A stretch of DNA of 64,000 nucleotides from G963667075 sp963667075 (GCA_963667075.1 OY762938.1:310001-374000); one strand, 5' to 3'. Numbered from the stretch's first letter, positions 1 through 7,536 are shown. Numbers and translations: made by a program. The notes: generated by a model not told the origin, from the letters alone.

Positions 1-417
1 TCCTTGATGAACGCCTCCCGTAAACGACGCATTGCCAAAGGCTCTGGTACAACAGTGCAAGAGATTAATAAGCTGATTAAACAACACGCCCAAATGGAAA
101 AAGCCATGAAACGCCTGAAAAAGATGGGCATGGGCGGCATGATGAAAGCCATGAAAGGCCTGATGGGTGGCAAAGATGCCGCTATGATGGAAAACATGCA
201 AAATATGGATCCCGAAGAGTTGCAACAAATGATGGACGGCGAACTGCCAGGAGAGAATTCCCCTCTTGGTCCCAATCCGTTTTTAAACAGCGGCATGGCC
301 TCTGGCCTAGCCTCTTCTTCCAATCCGTTTGCAACATCGGCTGGTGATGATCCTTTTGCAGGCCTGCCAGTCCGTGGCGGTACAAAGAAGAACAGAAAGA
401 AAAAAGGAAGACGATAA
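1..417 (+). CDS. ffh: Signal recognition particle protein Ffh, C-terminal end (partial)
   Basis: This is the 3' end of ffh, cut by the window edge; the reading frame is open from base 1. Ffh is the GTPase that binds signal sequences with SRP RNA and delivers ribosomes to the membrane receptor FtsY. Only the M domain is visible. It starts at the conserved NASRKRRIAKGSGT segment and continues through a methionine-rich helix (KRLKKMGMGGMMKAMKGLMGG), which forms the signal-sequence groove. The last 60 or so residues are a low-complexity Gly/Ser/Asn/Pro tail ending in a basic KKNRKKKGRR cluster. It heads the classic ffh-rpsP-rimM-trmD-rplS operon; rpsP starts 71 bases downstream. Confidence 0.95.
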   Translation, partial: SLMNASRKRRIAKGSGTTVQEINKLIKQHAQMEKAMKRLKKMGMGGMMKAMKGLMGGKDAAMMENMQNMDPEELQQMMDGELPGENSPLGPNPFLNSGMASGLASSSNPFATSAGDDPFAGLPVRGGTKKNRKKKGRR

Positions 418-488
418 GCGTCTTTCTTACCTTGATGAAAAAAAAACAGTTAAGTGAGTAAATTTATTAAATAAGGAGAAAAATAAAA

Positions 489-902
489 ATGGCACTTAAA
501 ATCAGAATGTCCCGTGGTGGACGCAAAAAACGCCCGTTTTACAGCATTGTTGTCGCGGACAGCCGTATGCCAAGAGATGGTCGCTTTATTGAAAAAGTCG
601 GTACATACAATCCTCTTTTGGCAAAAGACGACGAAAACCGCGTCACATTAAATGAGGAGCGCATTAAACACTGGCTCAGTGAAGGCGCAAAACCTTCTGA
701 CCGTGTGGCCACATTCCTTGGTAAAGCCGGTATCATTGATATGCCTGCAAAAAGGAACAACCCGCAAAAAGCAGAGCCAAGCGAAAAAACAAAAATGCGT
801 GCCGCAGACAAGGCTGAAAAACTGAAAGCAAGAGCTGAAGCTGAAGCCGCTGCTGCTGAAGCACCGGCTGAAGCACCTGCTGAGGAAGCCGCCGCTGAAT
901 AA
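489..902 (+). CDS. rpsP: 30S ribosomal protein S16
   Basis: Small-subunit ribosomal protein S16, 137 residues, which binds 16S rRNA during 30S assembly. The first 80 residues match the family closely: MALKIRMSRGGRKKRPFYSI, the RDGRFIEKVGTYNPL block, and the LSEGAKPSDRV segment. Beyond about residue 85 it carries a charged tail that ends in Ala/Glu/Pro repeats (EAPAEAPAEEAAAE). Such tails are common on alphaproteobacterial S16. An AAGGAG ribosome site lies at 473-478, well placed for the ATG. Its stop codon overlaps the probable start region of rimM, so the two are likely translationally coupled. Confidence 0.97.
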   Translation: MALKIRMSRGGRKKRPFYSIVVADSRMPRDGRFIEKVGTYNPLLAKDDENRVTLNEERIKHWLSEGAKPSDRVATFLGKAGIIDMPAKRNNPQKAEPSEKTKMRAADKAEKLKARAEAEAAAAEAPAEAPAEEAAAE

Positions 903-1413
903 GTCTTCTGACAGAATTCTTGTAGCAAAAATTAAAACAGCCCATGGTATAAGGGGACTGGTTAAGCTTGCCTGCTTTGTGGAAGATCCGCACATGCTGG
1001 AACAATGCGGTCCCCTTTATACAAGTGAAACGGGAGAGGCTTCCCTCTCCATTTCCTTAAAAAATCCGCAAAAAGATCATTATCTGGTTGCTATTGAAGG
1101 TGTGACCGATCGGAACGGCGCAGAATCCCTTCGCGGCACAGAGCTTTGGATTAATAAAGACACACGCCCCGAAACAGAGGAAGATGAGTTCTACTATGAC
1201 GACCTGATAGGCTTAACCGTGTTTGATGAACAAAATAAGGAAAGCGGCAAAATCATCACGGTAGAAGATTTCGGCGCAGGCCCCCTCATAGAAATAAAAC
1301 CCGAAACCGGAGAGAGTTTCTACCTTCCCTTTGCCGATGAATATATTCTGCAAGTTGATAAAAATGCCAGGAAAATAGTTGCCGTCATCCCGGACGAATT
1401 TATAAATGGCTGA
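895..1413 (+). CDS. rimM: Ribosome maturation factor RimM (start uncertain, non-standard)
   Basis: RimM helps mature the 30S head and binds S19. The conserved N-terminal block DRILVAKIKTAHGIRGLVKL is encoded at 910-969, and the PRC-barrel part (DLIGLTVFDEQ...GAGPLIEI) lies toward the C-terminus. The first ATG, GTG or TTG in this frame is GTG at 979, which would delete the whole AHGIRG motif. The frame is open back to 826 but contains no standard start before 979. A CTG at 895 has a GAGGA eight bases upstream and overlaps the rpsP stop; an ATT at 916 is the other candidate. I place the start at CTG 895 by inference. The end overlaps the convergent gene by 14 bases. Confidence 0.8.
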   Translation: MNKSSDRILVAKIKTAHGIRGLVKLACFVEDPHMLEQCGPLYTSETGEASLSISLKNPQKDHYLVAIEGVTDRNGAESLRGTELWINKDTRPETEEDEFYYDDLIGLTVFDEQNKESGKIITVEDFGAGPLIEIKPETGESFYLPFADEYILQVDKNARKIVAVIPDEFING

Positions 1414-1963
1414 GCGCCGTCAAAGCCTCTTGTGCTCTGCTCTTCAAGCTTTTTAAACTGTTGTCTGTCTCATCCTCTATTTTCATCTCGGACAGGGGCT
1501 TCAACTTGGCCAAAATCTCGGGCGTCACCGTTTTTGAGACCAGCGCAAGCCACGCCGCATCATATTGAACCCATGTCATATCATCATCAAGCCCAGCCGA
1601 GATGTAGGACGCCAACTCTATGCCAGGCGTTTTGAATTCATCCGGCTGTGCAAAACGAAGAAATGTGAAGAACACTCTTTTTTGGAAATGGTGGTGTAAA
1701 TTCGGATAAGCATGCCTCAAAAGATCACATATTTTTTCCCGATCCGGGTAATCAACAAACGCGCGAGCAAGCCCAAATATTTCCACAGGCATAATCACAC
1801 GCATTTGCCCCATCTCTTCCAAGCGTTGAAAAAGAGCTACTATCTCAGGATCAGCCCTTTCAATATCCTTTGTCTTTTTCAGGGGCGAAAAAAAGGTCTC
1901 TGCTTTTGCTATGCTTACAATAAAAGGGACAGAGACAAGCAATATAAACAACAATAATTTCAT
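1400..1963 (-). CDS. Secreted hypothetical protein
   Basis: A 187-residue protein I do not recognise. It begins with a clear signal peptide (MKLLLFILLVSVPFIVSIAKA, probable cleavage after AKA), so it is likely periplasmic. The mature part looks all-alpha and is rich in Leu, Glu and Lys, with no cysteines near the N-terminus and so no lipobox. A GGGG stretch lies just upstream of the ATG. It sits in reverse orientation between rimM and trmD, overlaps the rimM 3' end by 14 bases, and interrupts an operon that is usually continuous. Confidence 0.75.
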   Translation of the reverse strand: MKLLLFILLVSVPFIVSIAKAETFFSPLKKTKDIERADPEIVALFQRLEEMGQMRVIMPVEIFGLARAFVDYPDREKICDLLRHAYPNLHHHFQKRVFFTFLRFAQPDEFKTPGIELASYISAGLDDDMTWVQYDAAWLALVSKTVTPEILAKLKPLSEMKIEDETDNSLKSLKSRAQEALTALSHL

Positions 1964-2082
1964 GGCACCCCTAACGTTTGATTGTGTTTCATTCAGAGCA
2001 TCCTACAACGAACAACAAAAACCACGTAGTAATATTCCTTATATATCTTGCCTCTTTAATCAGAATATATATAGTCGCCACA

Positions 2083-2781
2083 ATGACTTGGTATGTAAAT
2101 ATATTGACCCTTTTTCCTGAAATGTTTCCGGGGCCTTTGGGACAGTCTTTGTCTGGGAAGGCACTGGATCAAGGCTTGTGGTCCTTTGATGCTGTTAATA
2201 TCAGGGATTTTGCTATAGATCTTCATAAAACAGTTGATGACACACCGTTTGGCGGCGGGGCTGGTATGGTGATGCGGGCTGATCTGATAGAACGCGCCCT
2301 CCTCTCTACCCCTGCGCCCGGGCGAAAGATATATATGTCGCCCCGCGGCAAAGTCCTTAATCAGGCTTTGGCGGAAGAACTCTCGCAGGAAGACGCGCTT
2401 ACGATATTATGCGGCCGCTATGAAGGGGTTGATCAGCGCGTACTCGAGGCACATAATTTCGAGGAAATCAGCATCGGAGACTATGTCCTTTCTGGCGGAG
2501 AACCGGCGGCCCTTATTCTCATGGATGCCTGCATCCGCCTCCTTCCCGGCGTGATGGGCAATAAAGAAACCGTCACAGAAGAAAGCTTTTCCTCTAACAC
2601 CGGCGGCTTGCTGGAATACCCGCACTACACCAGACCGGCAAGCTGGGAGAGTGCCACAGGTCAAACCTATGACGTCCCGGAAATCCTGCGTTCGGGCAAT
2701 CACGCTAAAATAAACGAATGGCGCAGAGCACAAGCCGAGAAACTAACCAAAGAACGCAGGCCGGATTTGTTGGAAAAATAG
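2083..2781 (+). CDS. trmD: tRNA (guanine-N1-)-methyltransferase TrmD
   Basis: SPOUT-family enzyme that makes m1G37 next to the anticodon and prevents +1 frameshifting. At 232 residues it has the normal family length when started at ATG 2083 (MTWYVNILTLFPEMFPGPLG). The open frame extends 35 codons further upstream, but that extension has no family resemblance. Key motifs are GGGAGMVMRADL, the LCGRYEGVDQRV block and the trefoil-knot region EISIGDYVLSGGEPAAL, which binds S-adenosylmethionine. The strongly conserved GNKETVTEESFS segment follows. It precedes rplS as in most bacteria. Because the inverted gene separates it from rimM, it probably needs its own promoter in the 1964-2082 interval. Confidence 0.96.
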   Translation: MTWYVNILTLFPEMFPGPLGQSLSGKALDQGLWSFDAVNIRDFAIDLHKTVDDTPFGGGAGMVMRADLIERALLSTPAPGRKIYMSPRGKVLNQALAEELSQEDALTILCGRYEGVDQRVLEAHNFEEISIGDYVLSGGEPAALILMDACIRLLPGVMGNKETVTEESFSSNTGGLLEYPHYTRPASWESATGQTYDVPEILRSGNHAKINEWRRAQAEKLTKERRPDLLEK

Positions 2782-2859
2782 TTTTTTCCTTTGCTTTTCG
2801 TTGCGCAGATGTGTATAAAGCGTCGGTGATAAATTGTTCGATCCCATAAAAAGATAAGA

Positions 2860-2921
2860 GAACCGCGGGGTGCAGGCCCTAATTATCGGGTTCCATATAA
2901 GGGGTAATTAGGAGATTAAAA
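2860..2921 (+). promoter_or_regulatory. Candidate structured leader of rplS
   Basis: The bases before rplS can fold in two mutually exclusive ways. One hairpin pairs GAACC (2860-2864) with GGTTC (2889-2893) and can hold a GGG/CCC inner stem. The other pairs CCTAATTA (2878-2885) with TAATTAGG (2905-2912), an exact eight-base inverted repeat. The second stem covers part of the AGGAG ribosome site at 2910-2914. The ATG of rplS is at 2922. This layout suits autoregulation by L19 or another translational control. The inverted repeats are read directly; the function is inferred. Confidence 0.45.
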
Positions 2922-3347
2922 ATGAACACACTACAAAAATATGAAGCCCAGCAAGTTGAAAAGCTGACCGAAGGCAAAGACATCCCGAATTTTGGTCCAG
3001 GGGATACCGTAATAGTTAATGTTAAGATTCGCGAAGGTGAACGTGAGCGTGTTCAGGCCTATGAAGGCGTCTGTATCGCCCGTCAAGGCAGAGGCACAAA
3101 TGAGCGTTTCACCGTTCGTAAGATCAGCTATGGTGAAGGTGTTGAGCGGATATTCCCTCTCCTTAGCCCTCGTATTGATTCCATTGAACTCGTTCGCCGT
3201 GGTTCTGTGCGTCGTGCGAAACTGTATTATCTTCGTGACCGCCGCGGTAAATCCGCCCGTATCGCTGAACGTACAACAGGTCACGGCATTGAAGCCAGAG
3301 TATCAAAGGCTGATAAAAAAGACAAAAAAGCGGCAAAAAAATCATAA
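2922..3347 (+). CDS. rplS: 50S ribosomal protein L19
   Basis: Large-subunit protein L19, located at the interface with the 30S subunit. The 141 residues show the family signature: FGPGDTVIVNVKIREGERER, YEGVCIARQGRG, FTVRKISYGEGVERIFPLLSP and AKLYYLRDRRGKSARI. A lysine-rich tail (KADKKDKKAAKKS) ends the protein. An AGGAG site lies eight bases before the ATG and may be masked by a leader hairpin. It is the last gene of the ffh operon and is followed by a strong intrinsic terminator. Confidence 0.97.
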   Translation: MNTLQKYEAQQVEKLTEGKDIPNFGPGDTVIVNVKIREGERERVQAYEGVCIARQGRGTNERFTVRKISYGEGVERIFPLLSPRIDSIELVRRGSVRRAKLYYLRDRRGKSARIAERTTGHGIEARVSKADKKDKKAAKKS

Positions 3348-3380
3348 TGACAGATTAGCCTGTCGCTCTCGTAAGACAAA

Positions 3381-3409
3381 GGCACGGTTAAGGCAACCGT
3401 GCCTTTTCT
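3381..3409 (+). terminator. Intrinsic terminator after rplS
   Basis: A perfect nine-base stem, GGCACGGTT (3381-3389) with AACCGTGCC (3395-3403), has a five-base loop and is followed by TTTTCTT. It closes the ffh-rplS operon. Confidence 0.9.
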
Positions 3410-3443
3410 TGTATCTGCACTATGCGCATTAGAAACAGCCTTT

Positions 3444-3460
3444 ATAGTCGAATCGACTAT
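3444..3460. repeat. 17-base palindrome in the rplS 3' spacer
   Basis: ATAGTCGA, one central base, then TCGACTAT form an exact dyad 41 bases past the rplS terminator and about 70 bases beyond the end of the minus-strand small gene. It has no following T tract on the plus strand. It could be an operator or a 3' hairpin of the minus-strand transcript; nothing in the sequence decides between these. Confidence 0.35.
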
Positions 3461-3532
3461 GTCATACGAGCACTGTCATGCCCGCGAGAGAGGCCTTTTA
3501 GGCCGAACATAAACAGCTTTATGTCGTATAAG

Positions 3533-3691
3533 CTATAAAGTCTTTTCCAACGGGGCAACAGGAGATTGCGCCAGCACACGATCCTCTGGACCCTGGGCAG
3601 CAATATTATTAACCGCCATATCAAAAACATCCCGCACACCATGCGTGGCTTTTATATCTGAGCTTAAAAATTCTTTTAAACGATTACTCAT
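3533..3691 (-). CDS. Small hypothetical protein (52 aa)
   Basis: A 52-residue open frame begins MSNRLKEFLSSDIKATHGVR and ends APLEKTL. I recognise no family. It is soluble-looking and has no signal peptide. Support comes from a strong ribosome site: AGGAAAGGAG lies just upstream of the ATG, on the minus strand between this gene and its neighbour. It follows the 102-residue gene at 3707-4015 by only 15 bases, so the two probably form a two-gene operon. Confidence 0.6.
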   Translation of the reverse strand: MSNRLKEFLSSDIKATHGVRDVFDMAVNNIAAQGPEDRVLAQSPVAPLEKTL

Positions 3692-3706
3692 CTTATTTCT
3701 CCTTTC

Positions 3707-4015
3707 CTATGCTCTGCCAGCGACTGAAAGCGGGGCTACCATATCAAGGGTTCCCCCTTCATAATGGACAGCCGTCAAAAGCACTTCTTCATTACGTTTC
3801 AATGCTTCCCCCATTTCAGGCGAGATTTCGGATATAAAGAAACTTGTTTGATGTAGCACCACATGCACAGACATATCTTTCTCATCAAAAATCACCGTTT
3901 CACACAATGTGTAGGCCGGGTCATCAAATGCGATAGCAACAGCGCCTGCATTATTCTCAACGAAGCAGGAACGAACCCCCTCACTAAGATTTTCACTCTG
4001 GTACGATAAGGTCAT
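3707..4015 (-). CDS. Hypothetical protein (102 aa)
   Basis: Unrecognised soluble protein beginning MTLSYQSENLSEGVRSCFVE. I start it at ATG 4015 because AAAGGAGG lies just upstream; the frame is open 12 codons further but with no ribosome site. The sequence looks like a compact alpha/beta domain (VAIAFDDPAYTLCETVIFDE, VHVVLHQTSFFISEI). There are no membrane segments or clear catalytic motifs. The 52-residue gene follows it directly on the same strand. Upstream (4020-4070) are two small inverted repeats, GAGAGT/ACTCTC and TAGAATTCTA, which may be control sites. Confidence 0.7.
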   Translation of the reverse strand: MTLSYQSENLSEGVRSCFVENNAGAVAIAFDDPAYTLCETVIFDEKDMSVHVVLHQTSFFISEISPEMGEALKRNEEVLLTAVHYEGGTLDMVAPLSVAGRA

Positions 4016-4202
4016 TTTTTTACCTCCTTTTTTAAAGTGAGAGTTCTCCACTCTCGACTAGAATTCTAAGAGGAAAAAGTTACTAAAACGCTAAGAACAT
4101 AAAAAGAATGCTGCACACGCACGATTTATGCCTTTTTAATTGTCATTTAATATCACATGGACTATAGCCTATGGGGTACCCTGATCTACCAAAGAATTGA
4201 CC

Positions 4203-5609
4203 ATGACACAAAAAGCAAGAACACTATTTGAAAAAATCTGGGATGATCACATCGTCTCTGTACAGGATGATGGCACAGCGCTTCTTTATATAGACCGTCA
4301 TCTTGTTCATGAAGTCACGTCACCGCAAGCTTTTGAAGGCTTACGTATGAGCGGCAGAAAAGTTCGCCGCACCGATCTGACACTGGCAACCGCTGATCAT
4401 AACGTACCAACGATCAATCGTGAGAAAGGCATTGAAAACGAAGAAAGCCGTATTCAGGTCGATGCCCTGACAGAGAATTGCGCCACCTTTGGCGTGCCCT
4501 ATTTTGGTATGGATGACAAACGGCAAGGTATTGTTCACATTATTGGTCCTGAACAGGGGTTTACCATTCCGGGTGCTACCATTGTTTGCGGCGATAGCCA
4601 TACCGCCACACACGGGGCTTTTGGTTCTCTGGCCTTTGGGATAGGCACATCGGAAGTCGAACATGTCCTCGCCACCCAGACTCTGATTCAGAAACCGGCT
4701 AAAACCATGCGGATCATGACAAAAGGCACACTGGCAGACGGCGTGACGGCCAAGGATCTGATTCTGGCGATTATCGGACAAATTGGTACAGCCGGCGGCA
4801 CCGGCCATGTTATTGAATTTGCCGGAGACGCTATGCGCGCACTTTCTATGGAAGGCCGCATGACGGTTTGCAATATGGCTATTGAAGGCGGTGCCCGCGC
4901 TGGCCTTATCGCGCCTGACGACACCACGTTTAACTATTTAAAAGGCCGTCCTATGGTTCCACAAGGAGAAGACTGGGATAAAGCTGTTGCCTATTGGCGC
5001 ACGCTCCCCTCAGATCAGGACGCCACTTATGATAAAGAAGTTCTCATCGATGCGTCAGAGATTGCGCCAACGGTAACATGGGGTACATCACCTGAAGATG
5101 TTCTGCCCATCACAGCCTGCGTACCAGATCCTGCAGAGGAAAAAAACGAAAACAAAAAGGCCGCGATGACACGTGCGCTTGATTATATGGGCCTAACCCC
5201 CGGGCAAAAGCTGGAAGACGTTACCATTGACAAGGTTTTTATCGGCTCTTGTACCAATGCCCGTATTGAAGATTTAAGAGCCGCAGCTAACATAGCGCAA
5301 GGCCGGCACGTTGCAGACAACGTTCATGCCATGGTTGTCGCAGGTTCCGGGCTGGTTAAAGAGCAAGCCGAAAAAGAAGGGCTTGATAAAATCTTTATAG
5401 AGGCAGGCTTTGAATGGCGGGAGCCCGGTTGCTCCATGTGTCTGGCCATGAATGCCGACAGGTTAGAGCCCGGAGAACGCTGTGCCTCCACCTCAAACCG
5501 GAACTTTGAAGGACGACAAGGCCGCGGCGGACGCACACATCTTATGAGCCCGGCCATGGCTGCTGCCGCTGCCATCACAGGAAGGCTAACAGATTTAAGG
5601 AAAATTTAA
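4203..5609 (+). CDS. leuC: 3-isopropylmalate dehydratase large subunit
   Basis: Aconitase-family enzyme that isomerises 2-isopropylmalate to 3-isopropylmalate in leucine synthesis, working as a heterodimer with LeuC and LeuD. The 468 residues have the full family length. The [4Fe-4S] ligands are visible as GSCTNAR (around 5245) and the CxxC pair in EPGCSMCLAMN (around 5430). Other signatures are GDSHTATHGAFG and NRNFEGRQGRGG. A TTG two codons upstream (4197) is an alternative start; neither has a strong ribosome site. It follows rplS as in related genomes, but the next gene is not leuD, and none is visible elsewhere in the window. Confidence 0.96.
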   Translation: MTQKARTLFEKIWDDHIVSVQDDGTALLYIDRHLVHEVTSPQAFEGLRMSGRKVRRTDLTLATADHNVPTINREKGIENEESRIQVDALTENCATFGVPYFGMDDKRQGIVHIIGPEQGFTIPGATIVCGDSHTATHGAFGSLAFGIGTSEVEHVLATQTLIQKPAKTMRIMTKGTLADGVTAKDLILAIIGQIGTAGGTGHVIEFAGDAMRALSMEGRMTVCNMAIEGGARAGLIAPDDTTFNYLKGRPMVPQGEDWDKAVAYWRTLPSDQDATYDKEVLIDASEIAPTVTWGTSPEDVLPITACVPDPAEEKNENKKAAMTRALDYMGLTPGQKLEDVTIDKVFIGSCTNARIEDLRAAANIAQGRHVADNVHAMVVAGSGLVKEQAEKEGLDKIFIEAGFEWREPGCSMCLAMNADRLEPGERCASTSNRNFEGRQGRGGRTHLMSPAMAAAAAITGRLTDLRKI

Positions 5610-5613
5610 TTTC

Positions 5614-6360
5614 ATGACGAAACACTTAAGTGTATGGCCTGATCACTTTGATCTGAGTTCTGATCCTGTTTTTGAAAACCAGATAAAGCCTTTCATTGAA
5701 AACGAGCTCAAAAAACAAAAAGAGTTTCATAAACTGCGGCCTAAAGATACAACCTATATCTTCCATGAACACGCTGTGCGTGTCGCAGAAGACATGCGTA
5801 AAACAGCGCGTCACATGGGGATGGCCCGCCATGTTTGTGAAAATCTTTATTGGAGCACACTCCCACACGACATCGGCAAAAGACTTTTACCCGCCGACAT
5901 ATGGGACACAGAAGAAAAACCATCAGAAGAACTAAAGCAGTTAAGGCGTTCCCATACAAAACTAGGTTTTCAACTGGTGGATGAGGCTTTTCCAGACATC
6001 AATCATCCGCTTCTGGGGCTGATTAGGGATATTATGCTCAAACATCATGAAATGATGGATGGTACAGGCTATCTCGGTCTATCAGGAGATGAACTCTCCC
6101 TGCCCGTTCGGCTAGCTTGCATTATTGAAAGTTTTGATGGCTACCAGATCTGGCGCCCGCACTTTGCCGACCGTGACATATCAAATACCGGTGTACTAAA
6201 ACGCATGAGAGAAGAAAAAGGCCCTGCCTTCTATGACATGGACCTATTCGAAGCCTTCGCAGACATGAAAATCAAAGAAAAAGACAGAAAAAATATCCTC
6301 CCCCCCAAGTATGACTCCTTAACCACGCCCTCTTGTGCCAAGACCAATATTCTTGGCTAG
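5614..6360 (+). CDS. HD-GYP-like phosphohydrolase
   Basis: A 248-residue protein with an HD domain of HD-GYP type. HDIGK lies at residues 85-89, RRSH at 111-114 and HHEMMDGTGYL at 144-154, followed by a DGYQIWRP segment like the family's conserved D..tA..RPY block. HD-GYP proteins hydrolyse cyclic di-GMP; here GTGYL replaces the usual GxGYP. No receiver or sensor domain is attached. It begins four bases after leuC and may be cotranscribed. Its last 42 bases overlap the convergent mucR-like gene. Activity on cyclic di-GMP is plausible but not shown. Confidence 0.8.
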   Translation: MTKHLSVWPDHFDLSSDPVFENQIKPFIENELKKQKEFHKLRPKDTTYIFHEHAVRVAEDMRKTARHMGMARHVCENLYWSTLPHDIGKRLLPADIWDTEEKPSEELKQLRRSHTKLGFQLVDEAFPDINHPLLGLIRDIMLKHHEMMDGTGYLGLSGDELSLPVRLACIIESFDGYQIWRPHFADRDISNTGVLKRMREEKGPAFYDMDLFEAFADMKIKEKDRKNILPPKYDSLTTPSCAKTNILG

Positions 6361-6726
6361 CTGGCTTCTTTGTATGGCATAGTTTGGTGCAACCATGGGA
6401 TAATCAGCCGGTAATCCCCATCTCTCTTTATATTCTTCCGGGGTCATATTATACGCCGTTTTTAAGTGACGTTTTAACATTTTGAGCTTTTTGCCATCTT
6501 CCAGACAAATGATATAATCCGGTGTCACAGATTTCTTAATCGGCACAGCAGGCTGAGGGCGTTCAGCGACCGGTCCTTCTTCTGTCCCTACGTCCTGAAG
6601 GGTTTTGTAGATCAAATTAATAAGAGAGGGGATATCTTCAGGCAACACCTGATTTTGAGAAAAATAAGCGGATGTAAGTTCAGTTGTTAAAACAAGAAGG
6701 TCTTCATGGCTCACCTGTTCAGACAT
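6319..6726 (-). CDS. MucR/Ros family transcriptional regulator
   Basis: A 135-residue protein matching the MucR/Ros family: an N-terminal helical part (oligomerisation region in characterised members), then TPDYIICLEDGKKLKMLKRHL, MTPEEYKERWGLPADYPMVA and a C-terminal NYAIQRSQLAKNIGLG. These proteins bind AT-rich DNA and silence or regulate exopolysaccharide, motility and cell-cycle genes. The zinc site is incomplete here: C74, D77 and H87 are present, but the second Cys is Asp and the last His positions read Ala-Tyr. An AAGGA site lies ten bases before the ATG. It overlaps the end of the HD-GYP gene in a tail-to-tail arrangement. Confidence 0.9.
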   Translation of the reverse strand: MSEQVSHEDLLVLTTELTSAYFSQNQVLPEDIPSLINLIYKTLQDVGTEEGPVAERPQPAVPIKKSVTPDYIICLEDGKKLKMLKRHLKTAYNMTPEEYKERWGLPADYPMVAPNYAIQRSQLAKNIGLGTRGRG

Positions 6727-6813
6727 TGATTATAATTCCTTCTATTTACAATATTCTATCTCGACGAGTAACTATATAGGCTCAAACGAATAAATATTCA
6801 AATAAAATAGTTA

Positions 6814-7536
6814 CTACTCTTGTAAAATTCGATAGTTTTTCTTGCTTTTCGATACATCTGCGCCTCTTAAATATAAAGGAGAAATCCTTTCATAAGGGCC
6901 CTCATGGGCCCTGGCCATAATAGACAACCTGTTAGTGTCCGGCAAATTATACGTTTCGCCCTCTATTTCCCATCCCTTGAGGGATTCTGCAGTAGTCATT
7001 TCTCTAAATCTCTTAACGGCATCACCTATTAAAACGCCTTTATGCTTTTCAATCAGTGATAGAACGTCATCAAGTTCCAGTGCAGCGGGTGCCGTAATTT
7101 TTTGACCGGCTCCAGAAAAAATCTGCACATAAAAGTCCTTCCTTTTGGTTTCGAGCAAAACAGCTATACTTTCGTCCTGCTTATTTTCTGCAGCTCTTTC
7201 TGCCGCAATGACCTCCATGGTTGTGTAGCCGCCAAGCGGTTTTCCAGCAGCAAAAGCCAAAGATCTTGCTGTAGAGATCCCTATTCTAACCCCTGTGAAA
7301 GCCCCCGGTCCTATCGTAACGGAAAATAAATCCATATCCGATATGTCATGCCCTGCCTGTTGAACAACAGACTGTATCATGGGTACAAGGACTTCAGCCT
7401 GCCCTCTCATCATTGGCTCTTTCTTTTGTACAAAGAGCTCTTTTTCGGCATCATAAAAAGAAACCGAGCAACCATTCATAGCGGTATCAAAGGCCAGTAT
7501 CTTTTTTAAAGGCTCTTCTGCATTATTTCTTGTCAT
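6814..7536 (-). CDS. tsaB: tRNA threonylcarbamoyladenosine biosynthesis protein TsaB
   Basis: TsaB partners TsaD in making t6A37 on ANN-decoding tRNAs. The 240 residues have the ASKH fold start KKILAFDTAMNGCSVSF, the VTIGPGAFTGVRIGISTARSL motif and the C-terminal RISPLYLRGADV block. I start it at ATG 7536, preceded by AAAGGA; the frame is open 46 codons further upstream, but that part overlaps the divergent gene at 7568 and lacks homology. In related genomes tsaB follows nfu; here two unrelated genes lie between. Confidence 0.92.
   Translation of the reverse strand: MTRNNAEEPLKKILAFDTAMNGCSVSFYDAEKELFVQKKEPMMRGQAEVLVPMIQSVVQQAGHDISDMDLFSVTIGPGAFTGVRIGISTARSLAFAAGKPLGGYTTMEVIAAERAAENKQDESIAVLLETKRKDFYVQIFSGAGQKITAPAALELDDVLSLIEKHKGVLIGDAVKRFREMTTAESLKGWEIEGETYNLPDTNRLSIMARAHEGPYERISPLYLRGADVSKSKKNYRILQE

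Noticed and set aside
539..1005. Minus-strand open frames opposite rpsP and rimM
   Set aside because: They are low-complexity shadows of the Ala/Glu-rich S16 tail and have no ribosome sites.
1978..2082. 35-codon N-terminal extension of TrmD
   Set aside because: The family begins at MTWYVNILTLFPE; the extension is hydrophobic non-homologous sequence.
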